Shown: positions 26,898 to 36,673, counted from the stretch's first letter. The stretch is 44,984 nucleotides of DNA from an uncultured Bacteroidales bacterium (GCA_945827635.1 CALZOG010000006.1:1-44984), one strand, 5' to 3'. Numbers and translations are program-made. Notes: generated by a model not told the origin, from the sequence alone.

Positions 26898-26972
26898 CTT
26901 CACGGGATACTATTATTTGAACTTCACAGGATACTATTTGAACTTCACGGGATAATATACTATGTATATTAT
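26898..26972. repeat. Triple CTTCACRGGATA direct repeat ending in an A/T palindrome
   Basis: CTTCACGGGATACTAT (26898), CTTCACAGGATACTAT (26922) and CTTCACGGGATAATAT (26943) recur at 24- and 21-bp spacing; the first two are followed by ATTTGAA. The last copy runs into a perfect inverted repeat, ATAATATAC (26952-26960), TAT, GTATATTAT (26964-26972). No coding function is seen. Confidence 0.75.
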
Positions 26973-27040
26973 AGATACAAGTAGGATGCGATAAAAGGTC
27001 GATAAGCCCTCGAAAATGGACTGATGCAGTAACAGGAATA

Positions 27041-27110
27041 GCGAGATATAGCGAGATATAGCGAGATATTGCGAGATATTGCGAGATATTGCGAGATATT
27101 GCGAGAAATG
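27041..27110. repeat. Seven tandem 10-bp units, consensus GCGAGATATT
   Basis: Units are GCGAGATATA twice, GCGAGATATT four times and GCGAGAAATG once, without spacers. It is not a CRISPR array because there are no unique spacers. The 10-bp period equals about one helical turn. A GC-rich block follows (GGCGGGGTGGCGGG). Confidence 0.9.
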
Positions 27111-27153
27111 GCGGGGTGGCGGGTGCAAAGTAAAGATTGCAGTAATATGACTG

Positions 27154-27222
27154 GTTTTTAAGGCTAATCTTAAAATCCGTATATCATGGAGCGCTGAAAT
27201 AGCACATTTCGGTGCTGTTGTC
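27154..27222. repeat. Hairpin repeat copy B (pairs with copy A at 26764)
   Basis: The unit begins GTTTTTAAGGCTAATCTTA and ends in the stem AGCGCTGAAAT (27190-27200), loop AGCAC, ATTTCGGTGCT (27206-27216). By eye it matches copy A at about 53 of 69 positions with no gaps. All stem differences keep pairing, including one compensatory C-G to T-A change. It lies upstream of the promoter of the second giant gene. Confidence 0.75.
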
Positions 27223-27255
27223 TTAAAAATCGTGCTACTTTTCACAACACACGCT

Positions 27256-27287
27256 ATTGTATATATGAAATATTTGTTGTACCTTTG
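27256..27287 (+). promoter_or_regulatory. Bacteroidetes -33/-7 promoter of the 3112-aa protein gene
   Basis: TACCTTTG (27280-27287) is a consensus -7 box. ATTG (27256-27259), one mismatch from TTTG, is placed exactly 20 bases upstream. The expected start near 27294 leaves a leader of about 41 nt. Confidence 0.7.
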
Positions 27288-27334
27288 CATCGAAATTTGA
27301 ATAACTACGCATACATATCAGCAAAACAATACAG

Positions 27335-30300
27335 ATGAAACATTTTTTCACACGATTTTTAACGATGGCAGGACTCGTGATGAGTACGCTTTCTTTGAAT
27401 GCCCAGCAGTTGCCTGATCCCGGTTTTGAGGATTGGAGCGGCGCCAAGTTCGACGGCAATATCCAGATGAAGTACTGGAATGCGTCGAATCTGGAACAGA
27501 CTGCTTTGGGAATGACGTTCCGTTTCAATTTTATGACACGCGAAACCGGTCGTTCGGGTTATTGCGCCAAGATTGAGAACAAAGAAGTAGGTGCAGCCGG
27601 TCTAACCGAGAAGACACCCGGTTACTTCACACTGGGCAAACCTTGGCAGTATATCAGCGGTCTGGATGTGAACGGTGCGACCGGTGGTACGGATGGCGGT
27701 TTGAGTTTCACCTATCGTCCCGACTCGATGTACGTGTGGATCAAGCGTGGCGGATCAAGTGCCGCAACGGAGAACTACAGTATACTGTTCTATTCATGGA
27801 AAGGTACATCCAGTAGCAGCACCTACCGCTCAAAAGATAAGAAAAGTTGTACGAACACGGGTCCACACACCAATGAAGAGTCGGATGTCCGTCAGGCACT
27901 GGATGCCAACGATTGCGGAACAATGACCAAGGCTACGCAGATTGCCGAAGGATGGGTATTTGAGAAGAAGCAGTATAACGATTGGACACAAATCAAAGTG
28001 CCCATCTACTATTTGAACGACGAGGTGCCGCAGATGTGCAACGTTATATTCTCGTCGACCGGCTACCCTAACTTCCGTAACCAGGCAGATGTAGTAGTAG
28101 GCAATTCGCTTTGCGTGGATGATGTGGAGCTTATCTACTCATCGAAGATCGAGCACTTGTATATCGGCGGCTTGGAGTGGAACGGTTTTGACCCTAACTC
28201 CAGCGAAGAACAGGTATATTCCGTAGGTCATACTACAGAAGTGCCGGAGGTATATGGAACGCGCGGCGCAGGTAAGATTACGAACGTCAACGGTACAACT
28301 GTCAATTTCCCCGGTCGTAAGTTAAGCAGCAGTGAGATGACTGTCAGTTACGGTAAGGTGGATGGTGCTGCTACGGTTATTACCGTCAAGTCAGGTGACG
28401 GAAAGTCCACCCGCACGTATAAGATCAAGATGGTACAGGCGGCTTCGGAAAATGCAAAGCTGAAATCCATACTGGTAAACGGTAATCCTATCAGCAACTT
28501 CAATCCGCAGGTAGGCGAGTACCATGTAGCTCTTCCGTACGGTACGACCGCAGCTCCGAACGTAACCTACGTCAAGGCAGAGGATAAACAGGCCGTAGAG
28601 GTTACGCAGGCTACATCGCCGACGGGCAAAGCGACAATCAAGGTGACTGCTGCCGACGGCAAGACGACAAAGACCTACACATTGAATTTCTCGGTTGCCG
28701 CATTGGCCGACAACACGTTGAAAGGAATCAAGGTGAACGGCGAGGAGATAGCCGATTTCTTCCCAGAGCAAACATCTTACCGCGTTGAACTGCCGTTGGG
28801 TACCACGCAAGTGCCTACCGTAGAGGCTATATCGGCTTACCCCAAAGGTGCGCAGACGATAACTTACACACCGCCTACGGCAGCCAATCTGGATAACAGC
28901 ATTTACCTCATCAGCGTTACAACGCCGGGTAACCAGACAGCAATGATTTATCGTTTGCAGTTCAAGATCACGGCTTCCACCAACTGCCGTTTGAAAGACC
29001 TGCGGCTCATGGTGGGCGGCAAGAATTATATCGAGAACTTCGTGTCGGATGTAAAAACTTACTACGTTACCCTGCCTATGGGCACGAGTGCAGAGCCTGC
29101 AATCGAATATACCAAGGGCGATGCATATCAGACCGTTGACGTGCAGAACGGCGGTGTGGATGGAACATCCGTGATTACCGTTACCGCAGCCAGCGGCGAC
29201 AAGATGATTTACAAGATCATCTGCAAAACAGAAAAGTCAGATGTTTCCCACCTCAACATGATTTATGTTGACGGTAAGGCGTTGGAGGGTTTTGATCCGA
29301 CAGTAAAGGAATACTCGTATCAGCTCCCTCCTGGTACTACCGCTTTGCCTGCGATCACCTGGGATAAGGGTGACGAGTATGAGACTGTTACCGTTGCCTA
29401 CGGCGGACTGAACGGAACAACCCGTATCACAGTAGTTGCCGGTGACGGAAGTACGATGGTCTATCGTATCACGTTTGCGTTGGAGCTTAACTCCAACACG
29501 ACACTTAATGCCATCTATCTTGACGGCGAGTTGGTGGAAGGTTTTGCCAGCGATATTTATACCTACGATATCACGCTGCCCAAGACAGCAACGGCACTGC
29601 CTGCTATCACCTGGGATCTGCATGACGCATCGCAGGAAGTCAAGCTTCGTACCGGCGGTATGAATGGCAATACGACGCTAACCGTGCGTGCACAGACCGG
29701 AGCATCGCAGGTTTATACTTTGCGCTTCCATGTTGACAAGGACAGTATCAACCACCTCACGATGATTTATCTGGACGGTGAGCCTCTGGCAAACTTCCAC
29801 AAAGATACACTCAACTATATAGACTCGCTGCCCACCGGCGTGAGCAAGATTCCGGCAGTCAGCTATGACCTTGCCGCTACTACAGCTACAGCCAAGGTTC
29901 TTAATCAGGGTAACAAACGAGTTATCCGTGTTACAGCAGAGGACGGTTCGGTACGCGAATATGCTATCACGTTCATAATCAGTAAATCAGAGTCTGCATT
30001 CCCGAAGATGATTTATGTGGACGGCGCTCCATTGGAAGGATTTGACCCCAAGGAACTGGAATATACGTACGAGTTTGAGGGCGATGTGGCTCCGGCCATT
30101 GAGGTAGAGAAGGTTGGCAACCAGCAGGTTATTATTCTGACACCTGTTCGTGATGGCGTGGCTACAATTATTGTTGCTCCCGAAGGCGGCGGTGACGGCA
30201 ATACGTACACGATCAACCTCGTGCTTAAGCCCACGACAGAGGTGCAACTTGCCGGCATCTTGATTGACGGTAAGCCTCTGCAGGACTTCCGAGGTGACAA

Positions 30301-33300
30301 ATTGGCATATACATATTCCTACACCGACGAGATGCCGCTGGCTACGTGTGTGGCAGCAGACGGCCAGACAGTCAACACACTTCGCGAGCGAAATATCACG
30401 CGTTTTGTGGTGACAGCAGCCGGTGAGGCGGTAACGTATATAGTTACCTTTGAGCAGATTCTGTCAGCAGACGCAACGCTCAAGGCTATACTATTGAATG
30501 GTGTAGCAGTGCCCGGTTTCCGTGCTGATTCGCTGCAGTACTCCATTACGCTGCCGGCAGGAAGTGTAGTGCCTGAGATTACATATGAGGCCGGCAATCC
30601 GGCACAAACCATTGTGCTTGGTCAGACAGGCGACAAATTGTATGCTATCACTGTTCAATCCGAGGATGGCGAAGCAAAATCGACCTATACGCTTGATTTC
30701 ACGATTGAGCAGTTTACCTCTGTTGAGCCGGAGAGCATACGTATCAACGGCATACCGCTTGCGTTGGAGGAAGGCGTATATACGTATGAGCAGACTATTG
30801 ATGCCGGATCTGATCTGCCCGAACTGGACATAACGCCGGCAGGTGGTCAGACTATACTGACTGTTAATACCTCTGATACGCAACAGCAGATTATTGTAAA
30901 GTCAGAGGACGGACAGACAGCGACTTATACGATTAACTATACGCCGGTATTTTCGTCGGAAGCCCAACTGCATGATATACTGCTGGATGGTGTATCGATG
31001 GAAGGTTTTGCAGCTGATACATACCACTATACGCATGAACTTGCATGGCGTACGAAAGTTGTGCCGGTTATTCAGCCGGTAGGTGTTACGCCTAACCAGA
31101 AGATTGAGATCACCTATGGTGCTATCAATGCCCAGACACATATCCATGTGACAGCCGCCGACAAGGTGACGACAGCGGACTACTATATCGATTTTCCTGT
31201 AAAGAAATCCAATAATGTGGCTCTGGAGGATGTGTCGTTCAACAATGTCAATTTCACCTTCGATCCCGAGCAGACGGACTATGTGATTCCGATGCCGTAT
31301 CATACAACGGCAGTGCCTGTGATTACTTATTCGGCTGCAGAACCCGAGCAGCAGGTTAAGTATGTGAGTGCACCAATCAGCGGTGTAACGCGACTGATAG
31401 TGACGGCAGAGAACGGTGACCAGCGTGAATACACGTTCCGCTTTGAAGTGGCTCATGCAGAAGAAGCCAATGTGCTGAAGTCGCTGGTAATCAATACCAA
31501 TAAGCAGCAGGGCGTACAACGTACTTTGGCTGAAGATGAGACGGATATTACAATTGATCTGCCGTACGGAACGACCGAACTGAACTTCGGTTATGTGAAG
31601 AGCTATGAGGAGCAGGCTGTACTTGTGCAGCAAGGCGGTATATTCGCCGACACTAAGATAACCGTTAAGGCCAATCGCGGTGATGAGGCAGACAAGGTCT
31701 ATACCATCACACCGAATATTGAAATGCAGAATCCTGCTGTGCTGGAGAGCATTACTGTCAACGGTTCGCCTCTTGCCGGCTTTGACAAGAACCGCTTCTC
31801 GTACGTAATCAATGTGACGGATCAGCCGACAGTTGTAGCCAAGGACGGTGATGGTAATATGATTGTTGCTTCAATTAGCAATAATAAGCACTGGCAGGCA
31901 TCTGTTACCAAAGATGGCTATACCAATATCTATGACATTTGGTATTACTATACCTCTGATGTTATCCCCAATGGTGAGTTGAATATCGATGGTAAGGCAA
32001 AGTACAATAATGCCTATAAGCCGCAAGGATGGAATACTATCGCTGATGCCGATGATGAATATAAGGTATTTGTGGGCATTGTTAGTTCCGGTGAGGAATG
32101 CACGAAAGCAAGTGACAGTACGGTATATCTTAAAACTCAGTACCGCAAGCTTTGTGCTCGTAATATTCCTGCGTTCATCACGCTTGGTACAGTTAGTGGT
32201 GAGATTAATACTACCAACTCGTTTGCTTACGCAGGCAGTATACCATTCCGCAATTCGCCGGATGTGCTTACTGTACGGTACAAGGCTCCTACGGTTCATT
32301 CCAATAACCACATTATTTATCAGTTGTGGGGAAGCAATGGCTTCAAGGAAATTGATTCGCAAGACACAAAGGCATTCTCTTCATTCGTAGAAAAAGCTAT
32401 AGATCTTACGTCAGCCAATGAGGCCGGTGTACCAACTGCCATGAATATCGTTCTGAACTCCTATTATGATACGCAAGGCGGTCTTGGTACGGAAGGTATG
32501 AAGAGTCCTGTAGCTGAGATGTATGTAGATTGGCTGCGTTTTTCCTACAACAGCTCGCTCTCCAGGGTTAAGGTCAATGGTGCCGATGCAACTATGGCAG
32601 GAGAGACATTCTCGTATATGCTGCCTTCTTCTGAAACGATAGGCGTGCCTAACCTGACCTTTGTAGGCGAGGTGAGCGATCAGGCGCAGAAGGTAGTATG
32701 GGATAATACTGATCCGAAGGCACTCACGCGCACAGCTATCGTGACGAACTATGCCGAGGATGGAACATCTACTCTATACACGGTAGAGGTTAATCGTCCA
32801 AAGTCGAAGATCAACACGCTTGACTCCATCTGCATCGACGGTGTGCTTCTGACGGGTTGGGATGCCGCTACTACGGAGTATGAGATTCCTGTAGCGTTCG
32901 GTCAGAAACGTCTGCACGATGTACACGCGTTCCAAGGCAGTAACCTGCAGACCGTAGTGCTTGAGCAGTCGGCTGACGAGGTGACGATAACTGTTACGGC
33001 TGAGGATGAGGCTGTTGAGGCTAAAGTATATAAGGTGAAGTTCGTAGAGCAGAAGTCTAACGATGTTACGCTCAGCAAGCTCTATTTCGGTAATGAGGAG
33101 CAAGATCCGACGCTCACCGAGTTTGCTATCTCCGAGGCTGTTATGCCTGCTATCCGCTTCACTAAGAAGACGGACGGTCAGACTGTGACTCTGGATGGCA
33201 ATCATCTGTACATCATTGCAGAAGATGGCGAAACGAACTCAACCATCACGATCACCAACACGCCTCCGGCTATTATGTCGGCTGCGCTGCTGAGCGAGAT

Positions 33301-36300
33301 TGCCGTGAACGGTGACCGCATAGAAGGCTTTGACGAGGCAACGTTCCGCTATGAGGCAGAAGAGCCGCAACCTACGTCGTTCATCCGCATGGATGAGGCT
33401 GCCGAGGTCGTTCAGACCATTACACCGGATTCGATAACTTGGCAAGTGCAAGGCTCAAGCGAACAGAATACGTATGCACTCGTTTATCCGAAGAGCATTT
33501 CCGACGATCCGCTGCTTGCTGCAATCAAGATTAACGGTGAGGTGTGGGATGAGTTTATTCCTTCGGAGTCGGAGTGCCCGCCGTTCTACAGCAACGAGCC
33601 TATCCACATTGAGGTTGTGGCGCAGCCCGGGCAGACAATCTCTGCAGCTATCAGCGTGGAGGAACTTAACGGTGCTCCATCGCCTGCCTGCAAGTCACCG
33701 GCACAATTGCGCGGATTCCGTTACACGATTGATGTAACGGCTGAGGATGGCGTCAAGACGTTCTCGTACGTCATCAATGTGCTGCCCGAGAAATCCGGTG
33801 ATGCCTTCCTGAAGATGATTCGCCTGAATGGTGCTGACCTTGAGGGCTTTGATGCCAACACGATGCGTTACGTTGTTACTCAGCCGGCAGCCAATCCGAA
33901 GTTGGTTGAGCCGAAGCTGCCATCGGTAGCATACGTAGCTAACCAATATGCGCAAATGATTCAGTTTGAGGTATCACAGGAGCAGGATACAACGTATAAC
34001 TACATCACCGTGACATCCGAGGACGGTATGAACGAGAATGTGTATGAGCTGCTTGTCACCAACGAGCCCTCACACAATGCTGACGTTACGGATATTATGA
34101 TTGACGGCAAGCGTTTGAACGGCTTCTCGCCCGAACGTACGTACTATTCAGCAGCAGTTACCGATCTGGATGTAGAGGTAGGGTATAGTGCTGAGGATCG
34201 CTTCCTGACAATCGAGAAGATACTTAACGGTAATACGCTTACCTTGCATGTGGTAGCGCAGGATAAGATTACAGCGAAAGATTATATCGTTGCACTCTAT
34301 GCACAGCCTCTATCGGCGGATGCCTCGTTGGCAAATATCCTGCTTAACGGACAATCGTTCACCGACTACGATGCATCGCTTACAGCGTTCACACCGATGA
34401 ACAGTTACTACACGATACCTGTTTCTGCCGGTCAGAAACCTGATGTGTCAGCCGAACTGAACCAGATCGGTCAGACGATGTCAATCGTTACAGAGGATGA
34501 CAAGGTGTTTATCACCGTAACCGCAGAGGATGGCATGCATAGCAATACGTATGTAATCACGTTCCTTGTACAGCGTTCGTCGGATGTCAGTCTTGCCAAG
34601 TTGGAGGCTGGCGACAGCATCATCACCCTCGTGCCCGGGCAGTATGACTACACCTTTGCTCTGCCTGTAGGCGTCAAGACTCCGTGGGCTGTAACCTACG
34701 AGTTGAGTAACTATGATCTGCAGTCGTCCGACAATGAGCAGGCAGAAGGCATGAACTGGTCGGTAGATGTATCGGCGGAAGACGGCACAACCGTAACATA
34801 TACCGTACACTTTGTTCCGACGTTGTCGCAGAATGCTACGCTTGAGGGCATAAGTGCTAACTTTGAGGATATACCCGGCTTCCGTCCAGATTCGTTCTAC
34901 TACGCTGTTACATTGCCGATTGGCGAGCGCGCATTGCGCGAACTCTCCTTCACGGAAGGTGACGAGTGGCAGCGCGAGCAAGTGATAGATACGCTGGTGA
35001 GTGGCTTGCGTACGCTGTACAGATGTAATGTACTTGCGGAGGATAGTATTCATCGCAATGTATATACAGTGTCTGTGGATATAACACCGTCGGATGTTGA
35101 TACGCTGGCTGCCATCACTGTGGCAGGTATACCGCTGGTAGGTTTTGATCCTTACGTCTGCTCATACACGTATATGCTTTCGGCCGATGCGACCGAACTG
35201 CCGCAAGTAGAGTTTGAGCAAGGTGACATCTATCAGCATGTTGACAGCGTCAGCAACGGTGTAGGTGGTGCGATGACAATCATTGTTACGGCAGAGAACG
35301 GTAACCAGCGTCGTTATACCATACTCTTTATAACTGAGCCTGACAACAATACAGGACTCGCTGGAATCTACTATGGCGGTAAGGAGTTGGGCGGCTTTGA
35401 TCCGGAGGTGTACGAGTACACCATCACTCTCCCGTACGGCACAACGGATGTTCCGGTAGTCACCTACACCAAGGCTAATCCTGACAAACAACAGGATGTG
35501 ATGACGCTTGACGGCAATGTTGTAACCATCACCATTACGGCGGAAGACGGTACGACGGCTACTTATACGCTCACGTTTGTTGTCGCCAAGTCGTCGGAGG
35601 CACACCTGAGTGCTATCACGGTTGACGATCAGGCATTGGAAGATTTTGAGCCCGGAAAGTACAACTATAGTGTGTATCTGCCTTACGGTACTACTGAGAT
35701 GCCGCAGGTAGGCGCAGTGCCGGTTGATTCGACGGCTACGTACGCGGTGGATGCCGATGATCGTACGGTAACGATTACTGTTACGGCTGCCGATGGCGAT
35801 CATACGGAGTTCTATACAGTCAACTTCATTGTCAAACCTTGCCCGATCAACTGGCTTGAGGATATTCAGGTAAAGGGCGTTTCGATTGAGGGCTTTGACA
35901 AAGATTCGTTCAACTACGTATTTGAATATCCTGTCGGCTCCGACTCCACGATGTTCTTTACCGTGGATGATGTGCAATGGACGGTAGCCGACGCCTCGGA
36001 AACCGTGAAGATCAGTGAGGAGAACGGCGAGATACTGATACTTGTAACAGCTGCCGATGAAACGCAGAACCTGTACACTATCAGCCAGACAATCATGCTA
36101 AGCAACAACAGTCTGCTCGGCGACCTGACCCTGGACGGACGTACCATCCGCAACTTCGATGCCGAGACTTACGAATATACGTATGAGATCATGGAAGGTG
36201 AGGCATTGCCGGAGGTAGCAGGCGTGGCACAGGACGAAGCCGCTGAGGTGTTGATAACCATGGCTGCAGTAGGTGAGGTTACCAAGGTGTTCTGTATCGC

Positions 36301-36673
36301 GGCTGACGGAACGAGAACAGTTTATTCGATATTGTTTGAGCAATCGTCGATGAACACTGCTCTCACACCGCAGGCTACGGATGTTCTGCTAAAGCAGATC
36401 CCGGGTACTGACCAGTTTGCTGCGTACTCGCTGCGTATGAATACCTGGCTGGCAGTTTATGATCACTATGGTCACCTTCTTCTGAACCAGACAGTGCCTG
36501 TATGCAATCCGAACGATGTGGTAATGTCGAACGATCCTACAGGACGTGAGGTGATTACTGACGCCAGCGGTAATGCTGCATACTTCACGTTGCCGGCACA
36601 CGGTCAGACGTTCTACTACTTGTTCTATAGCGACGACAAGCGTATCCGCTCGGGCAAGTTCATGGTACAATAG
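27335..36673 (+). CDS. Giant (3112 aa) secreted protein with PCMD modules and about 30 cadherin-like repeats
   Basis: A signal peptide is clear (MKHFFTRFLTMAGLVMSTLSLNAQ, cut near residue 24; quoted in two parts as MKHFFTRFLTMAG and LVMSTLSLNAQ). Residues about 24-270 resemble the PCMD domain (LPDPGFEDWS, YWN, TGRSGYCAKI), a putative carbohydrate-active module of Bacteroidetes. Roughly 15 cadherin-like beta-sandwich repeats follow, each with L-x-x-I-x-(V/I)-(D/N)-G-x-x-L-x-GFD...Y...LPYGTT...VTAEDG. A second PCMD-like module sits near 1537-1742, then about 15 more repeats to about 3005. The last 107 residues, ending YYLFYSDDKRIRSGKFMVQ, look like a variant T9SS sorting domain. It is probably a surface-exposed, glycan-interacting adhesin. 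It is separated from the other giant gene by a 590-bp repeat island and has its own promoter. Confidence 0.88.
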   Translation: MKHFFTRFLTMAGLVMSTLSLNAQQLPDPGFEDWSGAKFDGNIQMKYWNASNLEQTALGMTFRFNFMTRETGRSGYCAKIENKEVGAAGLTEKTPGYFTLGKPWQYISGLDVNGATGGTDGGLSFTYRPDSMYVWIKRGGSSAATENYSILFYSWKGTSSSSTYRSKDKKSCTNTGPHTNEESDVRQALDANDCGTMTKATQIAEGWVFEKKQYNDWTQIKVPIYYLNDEVPQMCNVIFSSTGYPNFRNQADVVVGNSLCVDDVELIYSSKIEHLYIGGLEWNGFDPNSSEEQVYSVGHTTEVPEVYGTRGAGKITNVNGTTVNFPGRKLSSSEMTVSYGKVDGAATVITVKSGDGKSTRTYKIKMVQAASENAKLKSILVNGNPISNFNPQVGEYHVALPYGTTAAPNVTYVKAEDKQAVEVTQATSPTGKATIKVTAADGKTTKTYTLNFSVAALADNTLKGIKVNGEEIADFFPEQTSYRVELPLGTTQVPTVEAISAYPKGAQTITYTPPTAANLDNSIYLISVTTPGNQTAMIYRLQFKITASTNCRLKDLRLMVGGKNYIENFVSDVKTYYVTLPMGTSAEPAIEYTKGDAYQTVDVQNGGVDGTSVITVTAASGDKMIYKIICKTEKSDVSHLNMIYVDGKALEGFDPTVKEYSYQLPPGTTALPAITWDKGDEYETVTVAYGGLNGTTRITVVAGDGSTMVYRITFALELNSNTTLNAIYLDGELVEGFASDIYTYDITLPKTATALPAITWDLHDASQEVKLRTGGMNGNTTLTVRAQTGASQVYTLRFHVDKDSINHLTMIYLDGEPLANFHKDTLNYIDSLPTGVSKIPAVSYDLAATTATAKVLNQGNKRVIRVTAEDGSVREYAITFIISKSESAFPKMIYVDGAPLEGFDPKELEYTYEFEGDVAPAIEVEKVGNQQVIILTPVRDGVATIIVAPEGGGDGNTYTINLVLKPTTEVQLAGILIDGKPLQDFRGDKLAYTYSYTDEMPLATCVAADGQTVNTLRERNITRFVVTAAGEAVTYIVTFEQILSADATLKAILLNGVAVPGFRADSLQYSITLPAGSVVPEITYEAGNPAQTIVLGQTGDKLYAITVQSEDGEAKSTYTLDFTIEQFTSVEPESIRINGIPLALEEGVYTYEQTIDAGSDLPELDITPAGGQTILTVNTSDTQQQIIVKSEDGQTATYTINYTPVFSSEAQLHDILLDGVSMEGFAADTYHYTHELAWRTKVVPVIQPVGVTPNQKIEITYGAINAQTHIHVTAADKVTTADYYIDFPVKKSNNVALEDVSFNNVNFTFDPEQTDYVIPMPYHTTAVPVITYSAAEPEQQVKYVSAPISGVTRLIVTAENGDQREYTFRFEVAHAEEANVLKSLVINTNKQQGVQRTLAEDETDITIDLPYGTTELNFGYVKSYEEQAVLVQQGGIFADTKITVKANRGDEADKVYTITPNIEMQNPAVLESITVNGSPLAGFDKNRFSYVINVTDQPTVVAKDGDGNMIVASISNNKHWQASVTKDGYTNIYDIWYYYTSDVIPNGELNIDGKAKYNNAYKPQGWNTIADADDEYKVFVGIVSSGEECTKASDSTVYLKTQYRKLCARNIPAFITLGTVSGEINTTNSFAYAGSIPFRNSPDVLTVRYKAPTVHSNNHIIYQLWGSNGFKEIDSQDTKAFSSFVEKAIDLTSANEAGVPTAMNIVLNSYYDTQGGLGTEGMKSPVAEMYVDWLRFSYNSSLSRVKVNGADATMAGETFSYMLPSSETIGVPNLTFVGEVSDQAQKVVWDNTDPKALTRTAIVTNYAEDGTSTLYTVEVNRPKSKINTLDSICIDGVLLTGWDAATTEYEIPVAFGQKRLHDVHAFQGSNLQTVVLEQSADEVTITVTAEDEAVEAKVYKVKFVEQKSNDVTLSKLYFGNEEQDPTLTEFAISEAVMPAIRFTKKTDGQTVTLDGNHLYIIAEDGETNSTITITNTPPAIMSAALLSEIAVNGDRIEGFDEATFRYEAEEPQPTSFIRMDEAAEVVQTITPDSITWQVQGSSEQNTYALVYPKSISDDPLLAAIKINGEVWDEFIPSESECPPFYSNEPIHIEVVAQPGQTISAAISVEELNGAPSPACKSPAQLRGFRYTIDVTAEDGVKTFSYVINVLPEKSGDAFLKMIRLNGADLEGFDANTMRYVVTQPAANPKLVEPKLPSVAYVANQYAQMIQFEVSQEQDTTYNYITVTSEDGMNENVYELLVTNEPSHNADVTDIMIDGKRLNGFSPERTYYSAAVTDLDVEVGYSAEDRFLTIEKILNGNTLTLHVVAQDKITAKDYIVALYAQPLSADASLANILLNGQSFTDYDASLTAFTPMNSYYTIPVSAGQKPDVSAELNQIGQTMSIVTEDDKVFITVTAEDGMHSNTYVITFLVQRSSDVSLAKLEAGDSIITLVPGQYDYTFALPVGVKTPWAVTYELSNYDLQSSDNEQAEGMNWSVDVSAEDGTTVTYTVHFVPTLSQNATLEGISANFEDIPGFRPDSFYYAVTLPIGERALRELSFTEGDEWQREQVIDTLVSGLRTLYRCNVLAEDSIHRNVYTVSVDITPSDVDTLAAITVAGIPLVGFDPYVCSYTYMLSADATELPQVEFEQGDIYQHVDSVSNGVGGAMTIIVTAENGNQRRYTILFITEPDNNTGLAGIYYGGKELGGFDPEVYEYTITLPYGTTDVPVVTYTKANPDKQQDVMTLDGNVVTITITAEDGTTATYTLTFVVAKSSEAHLSAITVDDQALEDFEPGKYNYSVYLPYGTTEMPQVGAVPVDSTATYAVDADDRTVTITVTAADGDHTEFYTVNFIVKPCPINWLEDIQVKGVSIEGFDKDSFNYVFEYPVGSDSTMFFTVDDVQWTVADASETVKISEENGEILILVTAADETQNLYTISQTIMLSNNSLLGDLTLDGRTIRNFDAETYEYTYEIMEGEALPEVAGVAQDEAAEVLITMAAVGEVTKVFCIAADGTRTVYSILFEQSSMNTALTPQATDVLLKQIPGTDQFAAYSLRMNTWLAVYDHYGHLLLNQTVPVCNPNDVVMSNDPTGREVITDASGNAAYFTLPAHGQTFYYLFYSDDKRIRSGKFMVQ
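28150..31935 (+). repeat. First cadherin-like repeat array (about 15 units)
   Basis: Units of about 80-90 aa include LKSILVNGNPISNF, LKGIKVNGEEIADF, LNMIYVDGKALEGF, LNAIYLDGELVEGF, LTMIYLDGEPLANF, LAGILIDGKPLQDF, LHDILLDGVSMEGF and LESITVNGSPLAGF. The pattern matches the cadherin-like beta-sandwich family (PF12733-like). Counted by eye. Confidence 0.75.
32540..36350 (+). repeat. Second cadherin-like repeat array (about 15 units)
   Basis: After the internal PCMD-like module the same fold resumes: LSRVKVNGADATM, LDSICIDGVLLTGW, LSEIAVNGDRIEGF, LKMIRLNGADLEGF, LANILLNGQSFTDY, LAAITVAGIPLVGF, LAGIYYGGKELGGF, LEDIQVKGVSIEGF and LGDLTLDGRTIRNF. Some units (near 33.1 and 34.6 kb) have eroded opening strands. 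Confidence 0.75.

Noticed and set aside
27041..27110. Possible CRISPR array
   Set aside because: The 10-bp units are head-to-tail with no unique spacers, and no cas genes are in the window.
26934..27290. Open frame on the - strand across the repeat island
   Set aside because: Its protein is mainly the translation of the GCGAGATATT and CTTCACRGGATA repeats (for example ISQYLAISRNISQYL). There is no sign of codon selection outside the repeats.
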